From: Actinomycetota bacterium
Lineage (GTDB): Bacteria; Actinomycetota; Humimicrobiia; Humimicrobiales; Humimicrobiaceae
Direction: 5' to 3'
DNA: 12,464 nt
NCBI GenBank assembly: GCA_018897225.1
Contig: JAHILC010000001.1
Coordinates: forward strand, 1-12,464
Position numbers and translations under genes: made by a program
Notes under the pieces: generated by a model
Databases searched by the model: none
What the model was told of the DNA's origin: nothing
What the model saw: the letters and a program-made list of their open reading frames with translations, nothing else
In this document: in pieces, positions 6,290-12,464 of the stretch
Layout of the letters: every line of letters begins with the position of its first letter
How positions within the stretch are numbered: the first letter of the stretch is position 1

Positions 6290-8837
6290 CGCAACATTTT
6301 TTATATTTTTTACCACTGCCGCATGGGCAAGGGTCATTCCTGCCGATTTTTTCCGATCTGATAGGCTCCGGCCTGGAAGCTTTTGAAGAATCTCCCAAGG
6401 TTACTTTTTCCGGACCACTGGTCCTTAAATTTTTTACAGTTTCCCTGCTCCTATTCCCTTGCCCTTCTTCCTGGGTAACAACCTTTGCATTAAACATCAA
6501 TTTAATGGTGTCTACCTTTATTTCTTCAATCAGGTCTTTAAACAAATTATAGGACTCATGCTTGTACTCAACCAGAGGATCTCTCTGTCCATAAGCTCTG
6601 AGGCCAATACCTTCCTTCAAATAATCCATTTCAAGGAGATGTTCTCTCCACCTGTTGTCTATTACATTTATCATAACAAGTTTTTCCAGTTTTCTCATAA
6701 TCTCCGAGGAAATCTTGATTTCACGTTTTTCATATAGCTTTAAAGCTTCCTCTGTCAGTACTTCTTTTAGTTCGCTGACCCTAAATCTTTCATTTTCCAT
6801 TTTTTCGACAACAGCAAGCATTTTAAACAGATCACTTGTAAATATTGAAACCAGAAAGCTTGAGAGATCATCGATATTCCAGTTTTCAGTAAATTCATTT
6901 GGGGTGATATATAAATCAACAATACTGCTGATAGAACCCTTAACAAGCTCCAGCGCATAACTTTTTAAATCATTTTCTGCAAGAATCATTTGCCTTCTCT
7001 TATATATAACCTCTCGCTGCTTGTTCATTACATCGTCATATTCAAGTACGTGTTTCCTGATTTCAAAATTCCTTGATTCAACTTGCCTCTGAGCGTTTTC
7101 AATCGAACGGCCAATTATTGGATGCTGTATTGGCATGTCTTCCGGAAAGTTAAACCTTTCCATGACCCAGCCAATCTTGTCTGAACCAAAAAGCCTCAGC
7201 AGCTCGTCTTCCAGGCTTAAATAAAACTGGCTTGAACCAGGATCTCCCTGTCTTCCGCTTCTTCCACGTAACTGGTTGTCAATTCTCCTACTCTCATGCC
7301 TTTCAGTTCCAAGCACATGAAGACCACCCACATCCACCACACCTGGACCAAGAACAATGTCGGTGCCTCTGCCAGCCATGTTTGTCGCAATTGTTACTGA
7401 TTTTGGCTGTCCCGCCAATGCAATTATCTCTGCTTCTTTTTCATGATATCGGGCGTTTAATACCTGGTGCACAATCCCTCTTCTTTTAAGCATTCCGCTA
7501 AGCCTTTCAGATTTTTCAATGGAAATTGTCCCTACAAGCACGGGCTGGCCTTTTTCATATCTGGAAATTATATCTTCCACAACAGCATTAAATTTTGAAT
7601 CCTCACTCTTATAAATAAAATCTGATAAGTCGTCTCTAATCATTGGCATATTTGTAGGAATTACATATGTTTCCAGTTTGTAAATATGTCTGAACTCCGC
7701 AGCTTCGGTAAGCGCTGTGCCTGTCATGCCTGCAAGCTTTTCATACATTCTAAAATAATTTTGAATCGTGATTGTTGCAAGTGTCTGATTTTCTTCTTTT
7801 ATTTTAACATGCTCTTTTGCTTCTATTGCCTGGTGCAGTCCCTCGCTGTACCGCCTGCCAATCATGAGCCTTCCGGTAAATTCATCAACAATCAACACCT
7901 CGCCGTCTTTAATCATATAATCAACATCTTTTTTAAAAAGATTATATGCACGCAAAGATTGGTTTAAAGCATGAATATGAAGATAGTTTCTCGGATCATA
8001 AAGGTTCTCAATCCCCGTAATTTTTTCAACCTTTGCCACACCCTCTTCGGTCACGGCAGCAGTTTTGGCTTTTTCATCTATTTCATAATCTTCGTCTTTG
8101 GTAAGCCGGGTAACAATCTGTGAAAATTTTTTATATAGCTCAGTTGTTTCATAAGCAATTCCAGAGATTATAAGTGGAGTTCTGGCCTCATCAATCAGGA
8201 TGCTGTCAACTTCATCAACAATTGCAAGAGAGTGTCCTTTTTGAACCATCTCTTCCGAATGTATCACCATATTATCCCTTAAATAATCAAAGCCAAACTC
8301 GCTATTTGTCCCATATACCACATCGCAATCATAGGCAATCCTGCGCTCCGCAGTTGTCATTCCATGCTGCAGCAATCCTACCCTGACGCCGAGAAGATTA
8401 TAAATAGGTCCCATCCACTGGCTGTCTCTTTTGGCAAGATAATCATTTACTGTAACAACATGGGCAGATTTTCCAGTAATGGAATTCAGGTATACTGGCA
8501 GCGTGGCAACAAGGGTCTTGCCTTCTCCGGTCTTCATCTCTGCAATTTTACCTTCAAAAAGAACAATCCCGCCAACTATCTGGACATCGAAATGCCTCAT
8601 ATTAGTAGTTCGCTTTGCAACCTCCCTGACTACTGCAAATGCTTCAAAGAGTAAATTATCAATATTATTATCTTTACTATATGTCTCCTTAAATTCAAAG
8701 GTTTTTGCGGCTAGCTGAGCGTTTGTCAGGATGGATATGTCTGGCTCAAGACTGTTTACCATCCTTACAATTTCATCATATTTTTTCTGCTTTTTACCTT
8801 CTCCAAATTTTAATATACTAGTAAATTTATTAAGCAT
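6282..8837 (-). CDS. secA: Preprotein translocase ATPase SecA
   Basis: SecA is the motor that pushes unfolded secretory proteins through the SecYEG channel using ATP. The 851-residue product is close to the Gram-positive SecA length. Visible landmarks include Walker A KTGEGKT (102-108), Walker [16 protein letters not shown] (206-220), the [16 protein letters not shown] segment (175-190), the second nucleotide domain with [10 protein letters not shown] and [12 protein letters not shown], the helical scaffold region and a C-terminal zinc-binding tail [13 protein letters not shown] (Cys837, 839, 848 and 849), which binds SecB or ribosomes in studied species. The ATG start has AGGTGA six bases upstream. 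It sits 27 bases after hpf and 27 before prfB, an arrangement common in Gram-positive-type genomes. It would export the CtpA and M23 products encoded downstream. Confidence 0.98.
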   Translation of the reverse strand: MLNKFTSILKFGEGKKQKKYDEIVRMVNSLEPDISILTNAQLAAKTFEFKETYSKDNNIDNLLFEAFAVVREVAKRTTNMRHFDVQIVGGIVLFEGKIAEMKTGEGKTLVATLPVYLNSITGKSAHVVTVNDYLAKRDSQWMGPIYNLLGVRVGLLQHGMTTAERRIAYDCDVVYGTNSEFGFDYLRDNMVIHSEEMVQKGHSLAIVDEVDSILIDEARTPLIISGIAYETTELYKKFSQIVTRLTKDEDYEIDEKAKTAAVTEEGVAKVEKITGIENLYDPRNYLHIHALNQSLRAYNLFKKDVDYMIKDGEVLIVDEFTGRLMIGRRYSEGLHQAIEAKEHVKIKEENQTLATITIQNYFRMYEKLAGMTGTALTEAAEFRHIYKLETYVIPTNMPMIRDDLSDFIYKSEDSKFNAVVEDIISRYEKGQPVLVGTISIEKSERLSGMLKRRGIVHQVLNARYHEKEAEIIALAGQPKSVTIATNMAGRGTDIVLGPGVVDVGGLHVLGTERHESRRIDNQLRGRSGRQGDPGSSQFYLSLEDELLRLFGSDKIGWVMERFNFPEDMPIQHPIIGRSIENAQRQVESRNFEIRKHVLEYDDVMNKQREVIYKRRQMILAENDLKSYALELVKGSISSIVDLYITPNEFTENWNIDDLSSFLVSIFTSDLFKMLAVVEKMENERFRVSELKEVLTEEALKLYEKREIKISSEIMRKLEKLVMINVIDNRWREHLLEMDYLKEGIGLRAYGQRDPLVEYKHESYNLFKDLIEEIKVDTIKLMFNAKVVTQEEGQGNRSRETVKNLRTSGPEKVTLGDSSKASRPEPIRSEKIGRNDPCPCGSGKKYKKCCGK

Positions 8838-8864
8838 TTTGCTTCACCTAAAATGTAATAAGTT

Positions 8865-9410
8865 TTAATTCCCAACAGGCTCTATAAGCCCGTAATTTTT
8901 ATCTTTTCTCTTGTAAACAACAGCGGTTTTCACAGTTTCTGAACTTATAAAAACAAAAAAATCATGCCCTAAAAGCTCCATTTGGATAACTGCCTCTTCA
9001 GGAGTAATAGGTTTTAATGTAAACGTTTTTGTTTTAACAATCATTTTCTTTAATTCTTCTTCAACATTTTCACCAGAACCAATCCTGGACTCATAGCCTT
9101 TTCTTCCTCTTTGGATAAGCTTGTCTCTAAATCTTTTAATCAATCGTTCAAGCTTGTTGCTGACTTTGTCTATGGCTTCAAACATATCAGAACCCGAGCT
9201 TTCTGCTCTTAGAACCTCACCGCCTGTAAAAACAGTTACTTCTATCAGGTTGTTCAAAGCTATCTTAGGGTTTTTTTCCAAAGTCAGTTCAACTTCAATC
9301 TTTATAATCCTATCAAAATATTTCAGCATTTTATCCTTGATTTTTTTCTCTGCCCTATCCTTCAATTCATCATTTAAATCCATGTTCCTGCTTTTAATCT
9401 TAAACTCCAT
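8865..9410 (-). CDS. hpf: Long-form ribosome hibernation promoting factor (HPF)
   Basis: Long HPF binds the 30S subunit in starved or stationary cells and joins ribosomes into inactive 100S dimers. The N-terminal domain (1 to about 100) has the beta-alpha-beta-beta-beta-alpha pattern of the S30AE family (MEFKIKSRNMDLNDELKDRA). A linker follows at about 101-122. The C-terminal dimerisation domain (about 124-178) includes IVKTKTFTLKPITPEEAVIQ, LGHDFFVF and the near-terminal YGLIEP. The 181 residues match long HPF rather than the short form. A very strong AAGGGGGG Shine-Dalgarno sequence lies five bases before the ATG. It lies between the cold-shock gene and secA on the same strand, with no visible terminator in either gap. 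Confidence 0.96.
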   Translation of the reverse strand: MEFKIKSRNMDLNDELKDRAEKKIKDKMLKYFDRIIKIEVELTLEKNPKIALNNLIEVTVFTGGEVLRAESSGSDMFEAIDKVSNKLERLIKRFRDKLIQRGRKGYESRIGSGENVEEELKKMIVKTKTFTLKPITPEEAVIQMELLGHDFFVFISSETVKTAVVYKRKDKNYGLIEPVGN

Positions 9411-9448
9411 ATGATCCCCCCTTAATGAACTTAGATTTTCTTTTAAAA

Positions 9449-9661
9449 CTACACAACCAATCTTACATTATTTGCCTGAAGGCCTCTTTCTCCCTGAATA
9501 ATTTCAAATTCTACTTTCTGACCTTTTTCCAGTGTCTTAAAACCGTCAGTCACTATACTGGAAAAATGCACAAATACATCTTCTCCGCTTTCTGGTTCAA
9601 TAAAACCAAAACCCTTTTCAGGGCTAAACCATTTTACTGTTCCTTTTACTTTATCTTCCAA
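9449..9661 (-). CDS. Cold-shock domain protein (CspA family), TTG start
   Basis: This is a small single-domain RNA/ssDNA-binding protein that melts RNA secondary structure. The 70-residue product has the five-stranded cold-shock domain with RNP1 KGFGFIE (16-22), RNP2 VFVHF (29-33) and the aromatic WF at 11-12. Length and fold signature are complete. The start is TTG, placed immediately after the comF stop codon (TAA TTG, no spacing). It is supported by AGAGGAG ending five bases upstream, inside the last comF codons. No ATG lies in the first half of the frame. Coupling to comF is therefore likely. Whether it is cold-induced or constitutive cannot be told: there is no long 5' leader of the kind found in cspA-type cold-regulated genes. 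Confidence 0.94.
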   Translation of the reverse strand: MEDKVKGTVKWFSPEKGFGFIEPESGEDVFVHFSSIVTDGFKTLEKGQKVEFEIIQGERGLQANNVRLVV

Positions 9662-10387
9662 TTATGCTCCTCTCGCCAATGTTAATAAATATATTTTATT
9701 AGCTTTTGCTTTTTTTAGTATAGAACTAATTTCATTAAGAGTCGACCCCGTCGTCCAAACATCGTCAATAAGCAATAAATTTTTCTCATGTGAAAGCAAG
9801 CAATTCCTGACTTTAAATGCATCATTCAAATTGATTTTTCGCAGGTAGTAATCAAGTTTTTGCTGTTTTGAAGTATTCCTGATTTTTATTATATTATTTA
9901 AAAATGGGATCCTGATTATTTTAGAAAGATCTTCTGCAAGAATTTGCATATGGCTTTTGCAATATTTACTACATTGCCTATCAGCGGCATAATTTGGAAC
10001 GGTATCAATATAGTCTATTCTTTCACTGTTAAAGTGCTTTTCGTAAGCTTTTTTTAAAAATCCTGCCAGTATTTTGCTTAAAAAATAATATTTTTTATAT
10101 TTAAATTTTTGTATTAAATTTACTATCGGCTCCTTATATAAAGAGAAGCTTCTTAACCTGTAGAAACTATAAGTTTCATTTTTGCACAAAGTACAAATTT
10201 TAATACCCGGATTATTTTTGGAAGTAATAAGTCTGCCGCAGTACTGGCAAACAGTTTCATCTAAAAATTTAATTCTTGAGTTGCAATTCTGGCATAAAAA
10301 TTCGGCACAAATCTTTCCACATACCGAACAAATTGGTGGGATGATAGTATCCTTTAAAAATTCTGTTATATTTAAATTATTTAGCAA
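9662..10387 (-). CDS. comF: ComF family protein (zinc-ribbon phosphoribosyltransferase-like)
   Basis: ComF-type proteins have an N-terminal zinc ribbon fused to a phosphoribosyltransferase-like domain and are linked to DNA uptake and recombination. The biochemical role is not well settled. Here Cys pairs at 20/23, 32/35, 47/50 and 65/68 make two zinc sites. The PRPP-binding loop LLLIDDVWTTGST is at 204-216. The region equal to the family's RERGFNQ motif is divergent (RQCSKYCKSHMQ, 137-148) and has extra cysteines. The start appears to be TTG at 10387, because an in-frame TAA lies just upstream. It has no good Shine-Dalgarno sequence, so the exact start is uncertain by a few codons. The 241-residue length is normal. 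The gene follows the sugar pyrophosphorylase gene by 52 bases and abuts the cold-shock gene. Confidence 0.88.
   Translation of the reverse strand: MLNNLNITEFLKDTIIPPICSVCGKICAEFLCQNCNSRIKFLDETVCQYCGRLITSKNNPGIKICTLCKNETYSFYRLRSFSLYKEPIVNLIQKFKYKKYYFLSKILAGFLKKAYEKHFNSERIDYIDTVPNYAADRQCSKYCKSHMQILAEDLSKIIRIPFLNNIIKIRNTSKQQKLDYYLRKINLNDAFKVRNCLLSHEKNLLLIDDVWTTGSTLNEISSILKKAKANKIYLLTLARGA
9667..9673 (-). promoter_or_regulatory. Ribosome binding site of the cold-shock gene, inside comF
   Basis: On the minus strand AGAGGAG lies within the last sense codons of comF, five bases before TTG 9661. It decides the TTG start of the cold-shock gene. Confidence 0.8.
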
Positions 10388-10439
10388 TTCTTATGTAAAA
10401 TAACTTTACCGGTTTAAATCTATAATACCAGAATTAACA

Positions 10440-11546
10440 TTATTTTATAATCTCATTAGTCATAATTTTTACGCTTGGATGGATAATTATTCCATCGCCT
10501 ATTATGCTTTTTGAACCAATTACCGCTTTTTCCAGTACTGATGCTTTATCTTTTATTTTTGCATTGAAACCAATAATTGCCCCTATAAGTGAAGCATCTT
10601 TGCCAATATATCCGCCACCCCATTTTATTCCCCTGTAAAGCACAGCCCTTTCATCAACTATTATATTGTCTCCTAGAATTATTGGCCCGAATAGCTTTGC
10701 TCCTTTTTTAATAGTACAGTTATCGCCAATACATACCGGTGGTATAATTACAACTTCTTCCTGAATCCTGCAGTTTTTCCCAACCCAAACCCCGTCTTTT
10801 ATCTGTATTCCGGGAATTGAAACTTTAACTTTACCCTCCAGGGCATCAAAATTACCCCTCTGATATTCTTCAAGACCTCCTACATCATTCCAGTATTGGT
10901 TATGTTTGAATCCATAATAATCAACATTCTTATCAAGAAGAGCCGGAAATACATTTTTACCGAAATCATAAAAAGCTCCGAAGGGGATGTGATCAAATAT
11001 TTCATGTTCGAATACATAAATACCTGTGTTTGCCAGGTTTGATTTTTCTTCACCACCTAGAGGTTTTTCCTGAAAACCTGTGATTTTTTTATTCCCATCA
11101 AGCAGGACAACACCATACTGCCAGGGATCTTCAACTTCGGATAGCGCCAGTGTAGCAATGCCACCCTTTTTTTTATGGAACTGGAGAACATCAGCCAGGT
11201 TAATATCAGTCAGCGAATCACCACTGATAACAATGAAAGTCTCGCCTTCAAAAAAATCCTCAACTTTCTTAACACCACCTGCAGTCCCTAACAAAGTTTC
11301 TTCAAGGGAGTAAGAAATATTAATTCCCCACTTTGAACCAGCGCCAAAATATTCCTTTATCGCTTCGGGATACCAGTGCAGATTGCATACAATATCCTTG
11401 AAATTATGCTTTATAAGCAATTCAATTATATGCTCCATAACAGGCTTGTTTACTATTGGAGCCATTGGTTTGGAAATTAGGTCTGTTAGCGGCCTTAATC
11501 TGGTTCCAAGACCTGCGGCAAGTACCATAGCTTTATTTTTACTCAT
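10440..11546 (-). CDS. NDP-sugar pyrophosphorylase with C-terminal left-handed beta-helix
   Basis: This enzyme is predicted to join a sugar-1-phosphate to a nucleotide, supplying activated sugar for envelope polysaccharide. The substrate cannot be named from sequence: mannose-1-phosphate guanylyltransferase and glucose-1-phosphate thymidylyl- or uridylyltransferase are the options. Residues 6-235 are the nucleotidyltransferase: AAGLGTRLRPLT (10-21) with Lys27 in SKPM, GTAGG (87-91), metal-binding SGD (108-110), QEKP (159-162), NTGIYVF (173-179) and WNDVGG (219-224). Residues 245-362 are hexapeptide repeats (IGDNCTI, LGDNIIV and IGKDASL turns). I chose ATG 11546 (368 residues) over an upstream TTG at 11594 because GCGGAG lies six bases before it and the motif starts six residues in. 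The TTG would overlap mtnA by 35 bases. It lies 13 bases after the mtnA stop. Confidence 0.9.
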   Translation of the reverse strand: MSKNKAMVLAAGLGTRLRPLTDLISKPMAPIVNKPVMEHIIELLIKHNFKDIVCNLHWYPEAIKEYFGAGSKWGINISYSLEETLLGTAGGVKKVEDFFEGETFIVISGDSLTDINLADVLQFHKKKGGIATLALSEVEDPWQYGVVLLDGNKKITGFQEKPLGGEEKSNLANTGIYVFEHEIFDHIPFGAFYDFGKNVFPALLDKNVDYYGFKHNQYWNDVGGLEEYQRGNFDALEGKVKVSIPGIQIKDGVWVGKNCRIQEEVVIIPPVCIGDNCTIKKGAKLFGPIILGDNIIVDERAVLYRGIKWGGGYIGKDASLIGAIIGFNAKIKDKASVLEKAVIGSKSIIGDGIIIHPSVKIMTNEIIK

Positions 11547-11552
11547 AACTAA

Positions 11553-11558
11553 CTCCGC
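11553..11558 (-). promoter_or_regulatory. Ribosome binding site of the NDP-sugar pyrophosphorylase gene
   Basis: On the minus strand GCGGAG lies six bases before ATG 11546 and just past the mtnA stop codon (11562-11560). It supports the shorter protein start. Confidence 0.75.
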
Positions 11559-11559
11559 T

Positions 11560-12464
11560 TCAATGTTTAAAAATTTTTTTAATATTTTCTTCAAATGGAG
11601 GGTAAATTACACCCTTTTCAGTAATTATAGCAGTAATATTTTGATTTGGCGTTACGTCAAAAGCTGGATTTCTTACAGGCATATATTCAGGTATTATGAT
11701 TTTACCCAATACTTTCCTTACTTCTTCCTTGACTCTTTGCTCGATTGGAATTTTTAAACCGTTTTTTGTTTTCATGTCTATGGTGGACATGGGCGCAGCT
11801 ATATAAAAAGGTATATCAAAATATTTTGCTATTATGGAAATGCTCATCGTTCCTATTTTGTTTGCGCTGTCTCCATTTGCGGCAATTCTGTCAGCTCCAA
11901 CTACTACAATGTCTACTTCCCCTTCCGACATGAAATAACCCGACATATTGTCAGAGATTATAAAAAATGGAATTTTTTCCTGGTAAAGTTCCCAGGCCGT
12001 AAGCCTTGCTCCTTGAAGATAAGGCCTGGTCTCGTCAACTATAACATTTTTAACTTTACCTGCGCGCCTGAGGCTTCTTATTACACCAAGAGCGGTGCCA
12101 TAGCCAGAAGTAGCCAGAGCGCCCGCATTGCAGTGTGTAAGGATTTTTAATTTTTTCCGTGAATTTGTAAAAATATCTTTGCCGTTTTCACCAAGCCTGT
12201 AATTTATTTGCAGGTCTTCTTCCTCTATATCTTCCGCTTCTCTGATAATTATTTTCCTTATCTCGTCTATTCCAAGATTACTGTTTTTATCGATGGCTTT
12301 ACTCATCCTGCCCAGAGCCCAGAAAAGATTTATTGCAGTCGGCCGTGTTTTTGACAGCATGTCAATGCTTGATTTTAAGTGGGTGATAAATGCCAGCTTG
12401 TCCTTTCCGGTAAACTCGATGACAGCAAGCGCTACACCATATCCGGCCGTAACTCCAATGGCAG
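11560..12464 (-). CDS. mtnA: S-methyl-5-thioribose-1-phosphate isomerase, 5' end beyond the window
   Basis: MtnA converts methylthioribose-1-phosphate to methylthioribulose-1-phosphate in recycling of the methylthioadenosine left by polyamine and related synthesis. The frame is open to the window edge, with 300 residues visible beginning AIGVTAGYGVAL. The M at 12360 is internal, not a start. Family landmarks are KTRPTAINLFWAL, THCNAGALATSGYGTA, DETRPYLQGARLTAWEL, VVVGADRIAANGDSANKIG, PFYIAAPMSTID and NPAFDVTP. The catalytic Cys and Asp are at visible residues 111 and 191. Their 80-residue spacing equals Cys160 and Asp240 of B. subtilis MtnA, so about 49 residues are missing. The stop is TGA. 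No other methionine-salvage gene lies in the window. Confidence 0.95.
   Translation of the reverse strand, partial: AIGVTAGYGVALAVIEFTGKDKLAFITHLKSSIDMLSKTRPTAINLFWALGRMSKAIDKNSNLGIDEIRKIIIREAEDIEEEDLQINYRLGENGKDIFTNSRKKLKILTHCNAGALATSGYGTALGVIRSLRRAGKVKNVIVDETRPYLQGARLTAWELYQEKIPFFIISDNMSGYFMSEGEVDIVVVGADRIAANGDSANKIGTMSISIIAKYFDIPFYIAAPMSTIDMKTKNGLKIPIEQRVKEEVRKVLGKIIIPEYMPVRNPAFDVTPNQNITAIITEKGVIYPPFEENIKKIFKH

Noticed and set aside
6459..8718. Plus-strand open frames opposite secA (and similar ones opposite ctpA, ftsE and the sugar enzyme)
   Set aside because: They lie antisense to clearly conserved genes, have no recognisable motifs or ribosome binding sites, and show compositions expected of complementary strands.
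10388..10439. Promoter in the gap before comF (TATTAT-like box)
   Set aside because: A -10-like box is visible, but no matching -35 lies at a suitable distance and the gap is AT-rich. The support is too weak to list.
11547..11594. Upstream TTG start for the NDP-sugar pyrophosphorylase (16 extra residues)
   Set aside because: It overlaps mtnA by 35 bases, lacks a good Shine-Dalgarno sequence and adds a non-family extension. ATG 11546 has GCGGAG at proper spacing.

Overview
All genes in this window lie on the minus strand. The sequence is AT-rich and densely packed, with gaps between genes of at most about 75 bases. Gene content and order (comF, a cold-shock gene, hpf, secA, prfB, ftsE, ftsX, a secreted M23 peptidase, ctpA, smpB, ssrA) are those of a bacterial core chromosome. 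The order resembles Gram-positive-type lineages (Bacillota or deep-branching, low-GC Actinomycetota). That placement is an inference from synteny recalled from memory, and the phylum cannot be fixed from this window. I see no insertion sequences, phage genes, CRISPR arrays or ordinary tRNAs.

In the direction of transcription (right to left): (1) 12464-11560 is mtnA, cut by the window edge, encoding methylthioribose-1-phosphate isomerase. It is followed by an NDP-sugar pyrophosphorylase with a left-handed beta-helix tail (11546-10440). (2) 10387-8865 holds comF, a cold-shock protein that starts with TTG directly after the comF stop codon, and a long-form ribosome hibernation factor (hpf). (3) 8837-5150 holds secA and prfB. 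RF2 is encoded in two frames joined by a programmed +1 frameshift, so the full gene runs 6254-5150, about 37 codons longer than the uninterrupted reading frame. (4) 5135-967 holds ftsE, ftsX, a coiled-coil M23 peptidase and the ctpA protease, which looks like a cell-wall remodelling module at the division site. (5) 933-28 holds smpB and ssrA (tmRNA), the trans-translation pair.

Two themes run through the window. One is translation control: hibernation (HPF), termination (autoregulated RF2) and ribosome rescue (SmpB and tmRNA). The other is the cell envelope: secretion (SecA), an ABC-type regulator of hydrolases (FtsEX), the M23 hydrolase and a carboxyl-terminal protease. I found no clearly undescribed system. 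The points most worth a second look are the prfB recoding site, the apparently active M23 domain next to ftsEX, the unusual tmRNA tag, and the TTG-started cold-shock gene coupled to comF.
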